Positions 55,438-64,000 of a DNA stretch of 64,000 nucleotides are shown piece by piece. The notes under the pieces are model-generated. The model was not told the origin of the DNA. It was given only the letters and a program-made list of their open reading frames with translations, and searched no databases. A program made the translations under genes and the position numbers. Numbering within the stretch: position 1 is the stretch's first letter; each line of letters opens with the position of its first letter. This stretch comes from Gammaproteobacteria bacterium (lineage in GTDB: Bacteria > Pseudomonadota > Gammaproteobacteria > SZUA-229). Location of the stretch: contig JAOULX010000005.1 in NCBI GenBank assembly GCA_029881795.1, positions 62,001-126,000 of the forward strand. Reading direction: 5' to 3'.

Positions 55438-56043
55438 TTAATAATTTAGCAAAAAACCTATCGAGCTGGAGGCATAGTTACCCAGATTTGAATATTTTAA
55501 GATAAACCCGCCGGACATTATGCTGTAGGAAAAACCATTTTTACCACCGAAATCATTCACTACTTGCTCTTGCTCATAGACAAAATGCCAGGTTCTACCA
55601 ACATAGCCAACGCCATAGCTGGTTTTATACCCGCAAATATAATTACAGATTACACCCTCATCACCCAGATAATCATCGTAATTATATTGCGCATACCAGC
55701 GACCATGGTTCGGATCGCCAAATAAATAGGTATATCCTGCGCCATAATAAAGCGATATCTCTGCATCACTTCCTCCGGTAGACGTGCTATACAGATCCAT
55801 TAAATCTGAACCTGCTCTTACACTCAGCCCGGATGAACGAAAAGGTTTAATACCAAACTCTGCCTTCATCATGCCGCCAAAATGTTCTGTACCCTGAACA
55901 CTTTGTACAGTTGAGGCGACTCTCAGCCCCATATAACCAAAACGTCGGCTTTCCACATACTGCTCTTCTGCAGAAACCTGTGATATTAAAGAGCCAAGCG
56001 TGAGCACTACTACAAGTGGTATTTGTTTTATTTTTTCTAACAT
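55438..56043 (-). CDS. Outer-membrane beta-barrel-like secreted protein
   Basis: 201 residues from ATG 56043, with a good ribosome site (GGCAGGAAAAA) upstream; the ATG at 56070 would overlap non-coding leader. A signal peptide (IKQIPLVVVLTLGSLISQVS) precedes glycine- and tyrosine-rich alternating strands such as AEISLYYGAGYTYLFGD, and SSSIGFLLNY closes the chain. Likely an outer-membrane barrel. It lies 39 bp downstream of a PEGA lipoprotein gene and is probably in the same operon. Confidence 0.8.
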   Translation of the reverse strand: MLEKIKQIPLVVVLTLGSLISQVSAEEQYVESRRFGYMGLRVASTVQSVQGTEHFGGMMKAEFGIKPFRSSGLSVRAGSDLMDLYSTSTGGSDAEISLYYGAGYTYLFGDPNHGRWYAQYNYDDYLGDEGVICNYICGYKTSYGVGYVGRTWHFVYEQEQVVNDFGGKNGFSYSIMSGGFILKYSNLGNYASSSIGFLLNY

Positions 56044-56082
56044 TTTTTCCTGCCTAAATATATTAACCATCGCACCGAACCA

Positions 56083-57372
56083 TTACATCAGATCTGATAA
56101 AGGTAGCGGACAATCAAAACTCGCCTCTGCTGTACGCTTACAAATCATCTCCAGAAAGCCACCAGTTTGTTGACAAACTTTTATCGCAGCGACCAGTTTC
56201 AAACATTCAACTGGCGTGCTTTTTTCCTCTGCCTGAGCCTGGGCTTGCGCCTGCATTTGTTGTTGCTGTTGTTGCCGCTCTCTTTCTTCTGCACGCTGAC
56301 GCGCAATGGTTTCTAATTCCTCTTCACGCTGACGACTTCTCTTCTCCTCTGCTGCTATCCTCGATGTAACCTCCAGCATAGCGGCGGTTATATCCTGTGG
56401 CAGACCAATCTCATTCAGCTCTGAAATTTCACTAAAACTAAATTCCTTGTATGCGACTCCTGCATTAAGTATTTTCTGACGCAAAATAGCCGCACTCATT
56501 CCCTGTTTTACATAAGCAATTACCTGATAAACCTTCATACCCTCAGGCCCTATGTCTGCCAGCCTGATCCGTGCCGGCATATACTGCATTGAAGCCGGAT
56601 AACGTGACAACAAAGTTCTTAACTGTTTATCAATATCTCCTTTGCTTTCCTGAATCAGCCCCACCATGTTTTTAATGATATCTGGTTTACTCTCTACCAG
56701 ACGTTCATAGCGATTTAGCAGTTCATAATAGTTTTTTACCGGGTCAGCGCTGGTCTTTATCATAGCTATCAAACGGTCATAAAATTCCGGAACGAAATTA
56801 GTAATATGCGGATAACGCGACAGGAACTCAAAGCTCTCATTCAGCGACGGACTGTTTCTACTAAACAGCTGATAAATAAGTGGATAAACTTGTTCGCGGC
56901 TATCGCTAAAGTACTCTAAGAACCGCTCATATTCACTGCCACTATCAGTCGCCTTAACCAGTGCGAACATGCGATCGTACATTCTTTCTTTATATTGATT
57001 ATTTGGGTATTTATTAAGGTAATCATAATAGGCATTCAGATCGCCGGCTTTTTCTATGTCAACCAGCTCTATTAGAATGTCCGTATCCAGCGAATAGCGT
57101 AATCGCTGATCTACACCGACAACATCTGTCATAGAAATTTTGCTGACGCTGGTTGCTATATAACCTTCTTTGCGTAACTGGATATAAGTCCCGCCCCACC
57201 TTTTAGCCGTTGCAGAAGTATCTGAGTATGGCGTAGTCGCAAAGTATTTAAGATTCCCCAGGTTATCACCCCGGTATATTCTGGCTCCAGACGGCTCCGA
57301 CTCAATGGTATAAGTAGTGCTGCAAGCACTACTCAGAATTATTGCACACAGTATTAAAAATCGTGAAAACAC
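56083..57372 (-). CDS. PEGA-domain lipoprotein
   Basis: 429 residues. A lipoprotein signal ends LSSAC; next comes a PEGA domain (about 20-85) with YTIESEPSGARIYRGDNLG and KEGYIATSV. The middle is helical with repeated YxxxxxxYP segments (LNKYPNNQYKERMY), TPR-like in spacing, then a charged coiled-coil (RSRQREEELETIARQRAEER) with a Q/A stretch. It ends with a cysteine-rich tail (CLKLVAAIKVC). Probably envelope-bound and partnered with the adjacent barrel protein. Confidence 0.8.
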   Translation of the reverse strand: MFSRFLILCAIILSSACSTTYTIESEPSGARIYRGDNLGNLKYFATTPYSDTSATAKRWGGTYIQLRKEGYIATSVSKISMTDVVGVDQRLRYSLDTDILIELVDIEKAGDLNAYYDYLNKYPNNQYKERMYDRMFALVKATDSGSEYERFLEYFSDSREQVYPLIYQLFSRNSPSLNESFEFLSRYPHITNFVPEFYDRLIAMIKTSADPVKNYYELLNRYERLVESKPDIIKNMVGLIQESKGDIDKQLRTLLSRYPASMQYMPARIRLADIGPEGMKVYQVIAYVKQGMSAAILRQKILNAGVAYKEFSFSEISELNEIGLPQDITAAMLEVTSRIAAEEKRSRQREEELETIARQRAEERERQQQQQQMQAQAQAQAEEKSTPVECLKLVAAIKVCQQTGGFLEMICKRTAEASFDCPLPLSDLM

Positions 57373-57696
57373 AGCTTACCCCTTTATCAAAAATACTCTG
57401 CCCAGCTAACAGTTCCTGTGTTTTTATAACACCTCTGAACACTATTAACATAACACCGGATTCAGTTCAGATACATCCAACCAGCGTCAGCAGCCCCCAT
57501 CTAATCATAATTATAAATTGCTTTTATTTATTAGACATCACCCAAACAGGTGAGATTTATCCATGTTTTTCTACAAAAATGTCTTTTCTGATCTGTAACC
57601 GTGCCACCTATACAGACCTTTCTTTTAAAGCAGCGACAAAAACGCTGAGTTGTGGGCATTAAAAACCAGATAATACAGCTGTGTTTACTACCTCTG
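57373..57696. other. Intergenic stretch without visible gene
   Basis: 324 bp, AT-rich. Open frames here have no family features or ribosome sites. It probably holds the promoter of the PEGA lipoprotein gene. I see no hairpin terminator or repeat. Confidence 0.5.
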
Positions 57697-57909
57697 CTAC
57701 TTCCGGCATGATTCCTTTGCGCACAGACATTCAATCAGTCGTTCTATTTGCTGCACACAACAGCCACTCCCCATTGATGCATAGGTCTGTTTCTTAACCT
57801 CTTGCACAGTTGTAGCCCCATTAACAATCGCGTTGATAATATCCATCTTTATCACCTGATTACAGGTACACAATTCCCTGTTTAAATTTTTTTTAAGAAT
57901 TGCCGGCAA
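57697..57909 (-). CDS. BFD-like [2Fe-2S]-binding protein
   Basis: 70 residues. CTCNQV near residue 14 and GSGCCVQQIERL near residue 48 give the C-x-C and CC ligands of the bacterioferritin-associated ferredoxin type, so it should bind a 2Fe-2S cluster and may release iron or serve as a redox module. A TTG start at 57909 is chosen for lack of an ATG before the cysteines; no clear ribosome site is seen. It lies in the same frame as the PrcB-like gene upstream, 51 bases past its stop. Confidence 0.72.
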   Translation of the reverse strand: MPAILKKNLNRELCTCNQVIKMDIINAIVNGATTVQEVKKQTYASMGSGCCVQQIERLIECLCAKESCRK

Positions 57910-57960
57910 TTTATCAAGAGGATTAATCAGATAACTCTTTAAATGATTTAAACAATCAAA

Positions 57961-58431
57961 TCAGTCACAATCTATTGTTTCAACACGTTCTTCAATTACC
58001 AGTTCATTAACGCTTTCTATTTCAATAAACTCAAACGGCGCGCTTAATGCCTGTGTCGTATCACAGTGATTACCCGGCTTAATCAGTAACACTTTCAGCT
58101 TTATAAAAGCGGCGTGATCCTCAATCGACTGCGCCGATATTGAGTAACCGCCAGAAGAGCGAGGCCCCATACTCAGCAGGGCCACCCGGCGTGAATTAAA
58201 ATCCACGCTGTGCTCTACTGATGGCTGTATATATGAATATAAATGGCTATTAAATGAAGCCTGATCAGTAAACACTTCAAATTTTCTGTTCAACGGCAGA
58301 TCACTGATTGCATTATTACCCGATGCGATCACCGTAAATGCAACCACTGGCAACTCCGTCTCTGTATCACAAGCCGGCAGACACCAAGCAATAATAATAA
58401 ATGGCACAAACACCATCAGTTTTACTTGCAT
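57961..58431 (-). CDS. PrcB-like lipoprotein
   Basis: 156 residues. A lipoprotein signal (FVPFIIIAWCLPAC) is followed by strands typical of the PrcB C-terminal domain: RRVALLSMGPRSSGGYSIS and KPGNHCDTTQALSAPFEFIE. PrcB is a protease-complex subunit in spirochetes; relatives elsewhere are periplasmic with unknown function. Another cysteine pair lies in the mature protein. A small ferredoxin gene follows on the same strand. Confidence 0.78.
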   Translation of the reverse strand: MQVKLMVFVPFIIIAWCLPACDTETELPVVAFTVIASGNNAISDLPLNRKFEVFTDQASFNSHLYSYIQPSVEHSVDFNSRRVALLSMGPRSSGGYSISAQSIEDHAAFIKLKVLLIKPGNHCDTTQALSAPFEFIEIESVNELVIEERVETIDCD

Positions 58432-58718
58432 AAGCCCTCCCGGCTAATCCTTCTAACTGGCGATTTTATGGTCTCACAAAAAAACATCAACCGCTCTTAG
58501 CTTCATAGCCGTTGAGCACAACCAAATTTCGCCCTGCTGATCTATTCAGCACTGCCTGAGCACAGACCCTGATCGATTACTTTATAGCGATTATACCTCA
58601 AAACAGCCCTCTTACTATATCCAGCTAGCACAGCTATAGCTATACATGACACCATTAATTACGTATATTTAGCATTTTATTACTTTATATTTGGCCGAGG
58701 CATCAGTCGTTACCCGTC

Positions 58719-59933
58719 ATGAAAAAAATCAACAAATCCCATAAGTTAGACAATGTCTGCTATGACATTCGTGGCCCTGCACTGCGCGAAGCTCGGCGCA
58801 TGGAAGAAGATGGTGAGAAAATCCTAAAGCTCAACCTCGGAAACCCTTCGCCATTTGGTTTTGACGCCCCTGAAGAAATCGTCAAAGACATGATCCACTA
58901 TGTCCCCCAGTCTCAGGGTTATAGCGATTCTCGCGGGATTTTTTCAGGCCGCAAGGCCGTTATGCAATATTGCCAGCAAAAGAATATTCGCAATGTCGAG
59001 ATCGATGATGTTTATCTAGGTAACGGAGTCAGCGAACTTATCGTGATGTCCATGCAGGCCTTACTCGACAACGGTGAAGAAATTTTAATACCGGCGCCGG
59101 ATTACCCGCTGTGGACCGCAGCCGTCAGTCTTGGTGGCGGCAAACCGGTGCATTATCTGTGTGATGAAGAATCAGACTGGGAACCGGATCTGGCTGATAT
59201 CGAAAGCAAGATCAACAGTAACACTCGCGGGATTGTCATCATTAACCCGAACAACCCAACCGGCGCCGTCTATTCGCGTCAGGTACTGGAGTCGATCGTT
59301 GCACTGGCTCGCAAACATGAATTAATCATCTTTTCCGATGAAATTTATGACAAAATTGTTTACGACGACGCAGTGCACATTGCCACCGCCTCGCTGGCTG
59401 ATGACGTGTTGTTTGTTACCTTTAATGGCCTCTCAAAGTCCTACCGAGTGGCCGGTTTCCGTGCCGGCTGGATGATCATCAGTGGTGCCAAGCATATCGC
59501 CAAAGATTACCTGGAAGGCGTCGAGTTACTAGCATCAATGCGCCTGTGCTCTAACGTACCCGGCCAGCATGCCATCCAGACCGCATTAGGCGGCTACCAG
59601 AGCATTAATGACCTGATTGCCCCCACTGGCCGTTTACATAAACAGCGCGATCTGGCTTATAAACTGGTGAATGCAATTCCCGGTGTCAGCTGCGTAAAAC
59701 CCAAGGGCGCGATGTACATCTTTGCCAAACTCGACCCCGAAATTCACCCCATCAAAGACGATGAAAAGTTTGTGCTGGATTTATTACTGCAGGAAAAAAT
59801 ATTGCTGGTGCAGGGCTCTGCTTTCAACTGGCCCGGTACCGATCATTTTCGGATCGTCTTTCTGCCAAGAGAAGATGAACTGGAAGAGGCAATAAGCCGG
59901 GTCGCACGGTTTTTGAAAAGCTACAAACAATAA
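58719..59933 (+). CDS. alaA: Alanine-synthesising aminotransferase AlaA
   Basis: 404 residues, the length of AlaA. YDIRGPALREARRMEEDGEK at the start, NPNNPTGAVYS, SDEIYDKIVYDD and the PLP lysine in FNGLSKSYRVAGFRAGW are all present. It makes alanine from pyruvate and glutamate. It is transcribed alone; the next gene is convergent, with a near-palindrome (59970-59998) between them. Confidence 0.95.
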   Translation: MKKINKSHKLDNVCYDIRGPALREARRMEEDGEKILKLNLGNPSPFGFDAPEEIVKDMIHYVPQSQGYSDSRGIFSGRKAVMQYCQQKNIRNVEIDDVYLGNGVSELIVMSMQALLDNGEEILIPAPDYPLWTAAVSLGGGKPVHYLCDEESDWEPDLADIESKINSNTRGIVIINPNNPTGAVYSRQVLESIVALARKHELIIFSDEIYDKIVYDDAVHIATASLADDVLFVTFNGLSKSYRVAGFRAGWMIISGAKHIAKDYLEGVELLASMRLCSNVPGQHAIQTALGGYQSINDLIAPTGRLHKQRDLAYKLVNAIPGVSCVKPKGAMYIFAKLDPEIHPIKDDEKFVLDLLLQEKILLVQGSAFNWPGTDHFRIVFLPREDELEEAISRVARFLKSYKQ

Positions 59934-59969
59934 CCTCAACGCTCGTGCCAAGACAAGCTGACCTGAGCC

Positions 59970-59998
59970 CAAACTGATTAAACGTTTAATTCAGTTTG
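59970..59998. repeat. Near-perfect inverted repeat between convergent genes
   Basis: CAAACTGATTAAAC is mirrored by GTTTAATTCAGTTTG with one unpaired base and no loop. It sits between alaA and the convergent SDR gene, so it may stop transcription in both directions though it lacks a T-run. Confidence 0.45.
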
Positions 59999-60037
59999 AG
60001 GCCAGCTAACCATCTGCACCAACAAACTACTGCCAGA

Positions 60038-60844
60038 TCATGCGCCGAGCAGGCTCCGCATCTTTTTATAGATAAACTGCGCAGCCCATTGCGGATTAAG
60101 CCGGTAGATCAGATCCATAAAGACCGCATCCGAGCCAACCAGGATACGGTAACGGTTTTTTTCAATGCCATCGATAATCTTTTTAGCCGCTTCAGCAGCT
60201 GGCAAAGCACTGTATTCTTGCTGATTGCCTGCGCTGAAATCACTCATATCTATACCGGAATTCTGCGCAATATTGGTTTTCATCGCGCCCGGTAAAACCA
60301 GCGTAACAGCCACCGACGTGTCTTGCAGCTCAGAGTGCAGACCCTCAGTCATCAACTTAACCGCAGCTTTAGATGCACCATAAATGGTTTGCCCTGGCAC
60401 CGGCAAAAAGCCACCCATACTTGAAATATTGCAAATATGCGCCTGTGGCCGTTTCAGCAGATGCGGTAAAAATATTCTGCACAAACTAAGAGTAGCGAAA
60501 AAGTTAACATTCATAACCCGCTCAATAACCGCATCATCCAGCTCTGCCAGTTTTACAAACGGCTGAATAATACCGGCATTGTTAATCAAACCATCAACCA
60601 CACCATGCTCTGCAATAATCTGCTGCGTAACAGATTCCAGCGTCGCTTTGTCAGTGATATTTGCCAGATGCGTCGTCAGACTGCTTTGTTTGTCCGCCGC
60701 CAGTTCTGCGGTTGTCGCCAGCGCCGCTTCATTGAGATCTATTGCGGCAACACGAGCTCCACGAGCCAGCAGGCTTAACACCAGCTCTCGCCCCAGACCA
60801 TTACCACCACCGGTTACGACCATGACTTTGTCTGCTACTTTCAT
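60038..60844 (-). CDS. Short-chain dehydrogenase/reductase
   Basis: 268 residues. The cofactor loop TGGGNGLGRE (about 11-20), NNAG, a catalytic serine in ISSMGG and YGASK give the full SDR set. DLN after the second strand fits NAD(H) preference. The C-terminus carries a basic stretch like membrane-associated SDRs of lipid metabolism. Substrate unknown. Confidence 0.88.
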   Translation of the reverse strand: MKVADKVMVVTGGGNGLGRELVLSLLARGARVAAIDLNEAALATTAELAADKQSSLTTHLANITDKATLESVTQQIIAEHGVVDGLINNAGIIQPFVKLAELDDAVIERVMNVNFFATLSLCRIFLPHLLKRPQAHICNISSMGGFLPVPGQTIYGASKAAVKLMTEGLHSELQDTSVAVTLVLPGAMKTNIAQNSGIDMSDFSAGNQQEYSALPAAEAAKKIIDGIEKNRYRILVGSDAVFMDLIYRLNPQWAAQFIYKKMRSLLGA

Positions 60845-60964
60845 CCTCTGGCTCCTGAAACTTATACCGAGTTACTGCTCAGCTAAAAAAATACCCGGAT
60901 ACACTTTAAAATCAGATTTATCCGGGCATTCAATCCAAGCAACACCCTAACTCACAGGGCAATA

Positions 60965-61327
60965 TTACTTGCCGCTGTTCGTCCAGTTATAACTACGAAC
61001 AATACCCTTGTCGTCAAACCGAATCTGTAGAATTTTTAACTCAGCATTATCCATTGATGTCATCTTTCCTGAGCCATAAAAGTAGACCCACTCAAGCAGA
61101 CGCTCACCATCAGCATTTAATGAAAAGCCGGTATTTTTAGGTGCGCCTAGTGCAGACCGCACCAGTGTTTTTGATGTTTCACCGACTTTCGCTATAGCCT
61201 CAAAAGCCTGTACATCAAAATCCCGGCCAAGCTTAAACGTGGTACAACTGGATAATAGCAAGATCATCAATACTGCCAACATCCGAACTAACCGATTGTT
61301 TGAGAAAACACCGTTATTTTTATACAT
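60965..61327 (-). CDS. SmpA/OmlA (BamE)-like small lipoprotein
   Basis: 120 residues. A lipoprotein signal (LAVLMILLLSSC) follows a basic N-terminus. KVGETSKTLVRSALGAPKNTG has the typical SmpA/BamE G-x-T-xx-V-xx-x-LG-P pattern and LEWVYFYG the next strand. True BamE belongs to the outer-membrane assembly machine; this is more likely a paralogue. Confidence 0.78.
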   Translation of the reverse strand: MYKNNGVFSNNRLVRMLAVLMILLLSSCTTFKLGRDFDVQAFEAIAKVGETSKTLVRSALGAPKNTGFSLNADGERLLEWVYFYGSGKMTSMDNAELKILQIRFDDKGIVRSYNWTNSGK

Positions 61328-61576
61328 ACAATTACCTTAGGTTAAATAATAAGCGCCAGAATAGCCGCCTGCTTTATCAGATAGACAGAAGCATCATCAA
61401 CTACTATACGCGCCGAGATTATCAGGTTCAAAGGAAATATTTTCAAAAACAACAACAGCGCAACGCGCCATTATTTGTTCGCCACATGCAGTCGTTTACA
61501 GCTCATAACTGACAGCGGCTAAATGGATTTATGGAAGTTAACGAAGCAGACTAGCTGCCCCGTTGAATATGAGCAC

Positions 61577-62002
61577 TCAGGCTGAAACGCCGTCAACCTC
61601 TTGTGCCGCTTCTTTCATTGTAGTGGCTAGCAGCATATAGGCTGCTAGCCAGGCATCTTTTACATCATCAGTAAACTGTTCACCCAGACCAGCAGCCAGC
61701 GTCCAGATCAGTGCTTCGCCAACCGTGTCATAGTGCTCATCTTTAACACCATAAGCAACATGTGACCGACCCAGGTTTTGTACGACAGGAACAATCGCCT
61801 CAAGATTAGTCAAGCCAATCACCGCGGTATTTAACATTGCCATCAGCTTTCTACCCTGTTCTGCCTGCCCGCTTTTAAACAAGGCTTTAAGGCTGGGGTC
61901 CAGTTCAAACAGTCTGGTATAAAACAAATCAGCAGCCTGCTCACTGATTGGCTTAACAATTTGCCAGCTAGCTTGTACCCGTTGAATCTGCTCAGCGTTC
62001 AT
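61577..62002 (-). CDS. Single-domain bacterial globin
   Basis: 141 residues of the Vitreoscilla-haemoglobin type. FYTRLFELDPSLKALF covers helices B to CD with the aromatic residues of the pocket, and LGRSHVAYGV carries the proximal histidine. No reductase domain follows, so it is not a flavohaemoglobin. Such globins bind oxygen or turn over nitric oxide. Transcribed alone. Confidence 0.92.
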   Translation of the reverse strand: MNAEQIQRVQASWQIVKPISEQAADLFYTRLFELDPSLKALFKSGQAEQGRKLMAMLNTAVIGLTNLEAIVPVVQNLGRSHVAYGVKDEHYDTVGEALIWTLAAGLGEQFTDDVKDAWLAAYMLLATTMKEAAQEVDGVSA

Positions 62003-62066
62003 AGAAATATACCTTTAGAGTTAATGGTTTAACAAGGCGCCCCAACAACACGCCCCGTTTTGTTGC

Positions 62067-62102
62067 AAAAAAAACCCGCCTGCACAATGAATGACAGGCG
62101 GG
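62067..62102 (-). terminator. Intrinsic terminator downstream of the secreted-protein genes
   Basis: CCCGCCTG (62075-62082) is mirrored at 62095-62102, and on the minus strand the hairpin is followed by eight T (62067-62074). It should end the leftward transcript of the gene at 62319. Confidence 0.85.
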
Positions 62103-62318
62103 CAAGCTTTCCACAAAATAACCAACGTCAATGTTGGTACTGATTAAGGCAGAGGAATCGATAACCAGTTATGTAACATATTGCAATCTGCGTGCCAGTA
62201 AAATAACGCCGATTTCAGACTGATTTTCATCGAAGCAGCACTATTTTAGTGAAATAGCCATACTGATTGCACCATCGAGCAGCAAAAACAAGCATTTGGC
62301 TTAACAAGCTATCAGGCA

Positions 62319-63119
62319 TTAATAACTTGTTGGAAAATACATCGCAGACATTGAGTACTCACGTATTAATACACCTGTATCTTTTGATGCTCTCGCATCT
62401 AAATAATATGTTACAGGGTCACTGGAAGATACAGAAAACTGTGTTTGCGTTGAAACAGATCCACTTACCGTCATTGTCGGCATCACATTAGCGACATCAA
62501 AAGTTCGGTAGCTACCATTACAAGATGATGAAAGCAATATACCTGAAACGGTGCAAACTGAAGCCGTAGCAGTTGTATTAATCTCAACAGACAAATAATC
62601 GTCTTCAGCCGCTGTATGAGATATAGAATAACGACCAGAGAAGGTAACAAAAATATATCCAGGCCCAGGTGGCGTAATAGTCACACTTGTAACACTAAGC
62701 GCAGAACTTGTAACAGTAGTGCTGCAACCAAAGACAGGATACAAACAACCTCGGCTTGAAGAATTAATACCAGCCTCGTCGCTAATATGGCTAGCACTGT
62801 TTACAGAGTTAGCCTTCAACTCAGACGAGCCGATAGAGTCCGTACCAATAACCGTTGTATTATCATCAACTGAACAAACCCATATAGAACCATTATATTT
62901 GGCAAGCTGACCTGCTGAACACTCCAAACCTGCAAGTGAATCTGACTCTAACGAGCTTATACGCCCGTCGTTATCATTTATATTATTTTTGATGTCATTC
63001 ATCTTGCTTTCAGTCAGCGCATCGCCTGTAGCAAAAGTGCTTGCCACCTGCCCCGCATTTACTGTAGACATTAAGAACAACAGGGCTATTATAGCCAGTG
63101 AATTATGTAATATTTTCAT
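62319..63119 (-). CDS. Secreted surface protein, tail-fibre-like strand architecture
   Basis: 266 residues from ATG 63119, chosen for AAAGGA upstream; the ATG at 63173 would overlap the preceding gene. A signal peptide (ILHNSLAIIALLFLMSTVNA) precedes a short coiled-coil (ESKMNDIKNNINDNDGRISS), then a beta-rich serine/threonine-rich body with four or more cysteines. The order of coiled-coil plus beta-rich tail resembles trimeric surface or fibre proteins, but no family is recognised. It follows a lipoprotein gene by 37 bp. Confidence 0.72.
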   Translation of the reverse strand: MKILHNSLAIIALLFLMSTVNAGQVASTFATGDALTESKMNDIKNNINDNDGRISSLESDSLAGLECSAGQLAKYNGSIWVCSVDDNTTVIGTDSIGSSELKANSVNSASHISDEAGINSSSRGCLYPVFGCSTTVTSSALSVTSVTITPPGPGYIFVTFSGRYSISHTAAEDDYLSVEINTTATASVCTVSGILLSSSCNGSYRTFDVANVMPTMTVSGSVSTQTQFSVSSSDPVTYYLDARASKDTGVLIREYSMSAMYFPTSY

Positions 63120-63156
63120 TATTAAATTCCTTTTAATTATTAAAAAAATATCTAGT

Positions 63157-63696
63157 TTATATATCCAACTCACAACTACCTAACTGGTTAACCATTCCTA
63201 CTACGCAGATTGGAACAAATGGACTTGTTCCAGTCACGACCTCTGCAAGATTATTCTTAAAATCAGAATCATCATCTAAATTCAGATCAATGATCGAGTC
63301 CGGAAATGCGAGATAGTTATTTCCACTAGAAATGGTTATTTGATTTGATGCTGTAGCTAACACCACTACAGCCTGGCTATACAAAACTGACTCAAAGACT
63401 ATTGAAACTTCGTAACTTGTAATCGTTTGAGCTAGGCCGGACGGTAATCCAGTAAATATATAGGTTGCAGAATTTCCACTTAATGCCATCTCTACAGGTG
63501 TCTGACCCTGTTCGTTTATATATACTTTTAAAGTACCCTGTGTAGGTAAAGCGGCAGTGGTAATAGCAGAAGGTATGGTAACCGTTACATCTAAAGTCGT
63601 GTCTACCGGCGAACTAGAACCGCCTGCAGAACAACCAGCCAATAGAAAGGTTAACAGCGAGAAAAACAATGGTGTCAATAGCGTCATCCTGAGCAT
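63157..63696 (-). CDS. Serine/threonine-rich lipoprotein
   Basis: 179 residues. A lipoprotein signal (LFFSLLTFLLAGC) with serine at +3 and glycine between suggests outer-membrane sorting. The mature part is mostly beta strands (LKVYINEQGQTPVEMAL), with an acidic DLNLDDDSDF patch that could bind calcium and two cysteines near the end. No family recognised. Probably an operon with the secreted gene downstream. Confidence 0.75.
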   Translation of the reverse strand: MLRMTLLTPLFFSLLTFLLAGCSAGGSSSPVDTTLDVTVTIPSAITTAALPTQGTLKVYINEQGQTPVEMALSGNSATYIFTGLPSGLAQTITSYEVSIVFESVLYSQAVVVLATASNQITISSGNNYLAFPDSIIDLNLDDDSDFKNNLAEVVTGTSPFVPICVVGMVNQLGSCELDI

Positions 63697-63874
63697 TAAA
63701 ATATTCCTTTTTTAATCACGTTAATTTATTATTAAAAAATATCAAATTAAATCAATCAGAATTTTCTTAAATTTGCTATTAAAATTAAATTATTAGACGT
63801 AACTCAAATAAAGACACACAAAACGTCAAAATACTTTACAAAACACTTCAACGATATACACAAGAACCTTTACT

Positions 63875-64000
63875 TTATAATTTAACTCCATAGTAATTTA
63901 GAACAACTACCAAGAGCCAGTACGCCCCAATAGTGAAGCCGATAGAGAGGCTAATACTTGCATAAAAATGCAAGCCTTGCTTCAACAGCAAGGGCAGGGT
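63875..64000 (-). CDS. C-terminal end of a membrane protein, start beyond window
   Basis: The minus-strand frame is open from 64000 to TAA at 63875-63877. The 41 residues include FYASISLSIGFTIGAYWLLV, one membrane helix, and end NYYGVKL. The composition is that of a polytopic transporter's last helix; I cannot name the family from this piece. Another reading, a plus-strand ATG at 63968, has too little sequence to judge. Confidence 0.6.
   Translation of the reverse strand, partial: TLPLLLKQGLHFYASISLSIGFTIGAYWLLVVVLNYYGVKL

Noticed and set aside
57342-57662. 106-codon plus-strand frame in the gap before the PEGA gene
   Set aside because: No ribosome site, no domain, biased I/T/S composition of AT-rich DNA.
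61300-61512. Plus-strand 70-codon frame beside the BamE-like gene
   Set aside because: Basic, tyrosine- and glutamine-rich random-looking product without a ribosome site.
63968-64000. Possible plus-strand gene start at the right edge
   Set aside because: Only eleven codons are visible and the opposite strand gives a convincing membrane-protein end.
1-64000. CRISPR arrays, tRNA, rRNA, transposases or prophage
   Set aside because: I saw no spaced direct repeats of CRISPR type, no rRNA or tRNA stems, and no transposase, integrase or phage structural genes. A tRNA scan was not possible here.

Overview
The window reads as chromosome from a halotolerant, probably marine or saline-water gammaproteobacterium. 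The grounds are the gene families present (AlaA, YaeQ, YehS/DUF1456, VF530, RIO-type kinase, DksA/TraR family, TRAP transporter) and a sucrose-synthesis operon in the order sps-spp-fruK-ams, which is known from halophilic methanotrophs such as Methylomicrobium. Genus cannot be fixed from this window. I saw no rRNA, tRNA, CRISPR array, transposase or integrase.

Left edge (1-2100): an accessory stretch organised like integron gene cassettes, all reading leftwards. One complete cassette (about 1099-2081) carries a putative nuclease that appears to join an alkyltransferase-like DNA-binding domain to a PD-(D/E)XK catalytic domain. The next cassette carries a PHP-domain plus P-loop ATPase cut off by the window start. 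An attC-like site lies between them. No integron integrase is visible. This is the most unusual part of the window and looks like a small defence or DNA-processing module.

2300-11200 (minus strand): a DMT transporter, a lactonase-like metallo-hydrolase and a fatty acid desaturase, then the sucrose operon: sucrose-phosphate synthase, sucrose-phosphatase, fructokinase and amylosucrase. 11700-15750 (plus): a periplasmic binding protein next to a hybrid histidine kinase, with no permease. 15860-18510: an arsenic module (ArsR, dedicated GAPDH, ArsJ) that exports arsenate as an organoarsenical; its promoter implies a leaderless arsR message. 18740-21905: a TRAP transporter with a hairpin terminator after the binding-protein gene.

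22000-25600 (minus): TauE-like exporter, YehS, TRIC-type channel, ROK sugar kinase, PduO-type cobalamin adenosyltransferase. 25870-32800 (plus): a tightly overlapping MoxR-DUF58-DUF4381-BatA-BatB/C-BatD operon. 33000-36100: a YeeE/YedE sulfur transporter and an odd protein with DnaJ-like zinc modules, membrane segments and a peptidoglycan-binding-like tail.

36140-64000: mostly single genes and short operons for housekeeping, envelope and regulation: zinc-lid adenylate kinase, ankyrin protein, DUF2721 with a previously unlisted 31-residue membrane microprotein, a GCS2-family ligase with an aspartoacylase-like hydrolase, DksA-like regulator, RRM plus VF530 pair, a repeat-bearing lipoprotein, RIO kinase, cyclic-nucleotide-binding protein, FliB-like methylase, YaeQ, HD-GYP phosphodiesterase, YedI, CvfB, outer membrane and PEGA proteins, a BFD-like ferredoxin, AlaA, an SDR, a globin and two secreted proteins. 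A membrane protein is truncated by the right edge.
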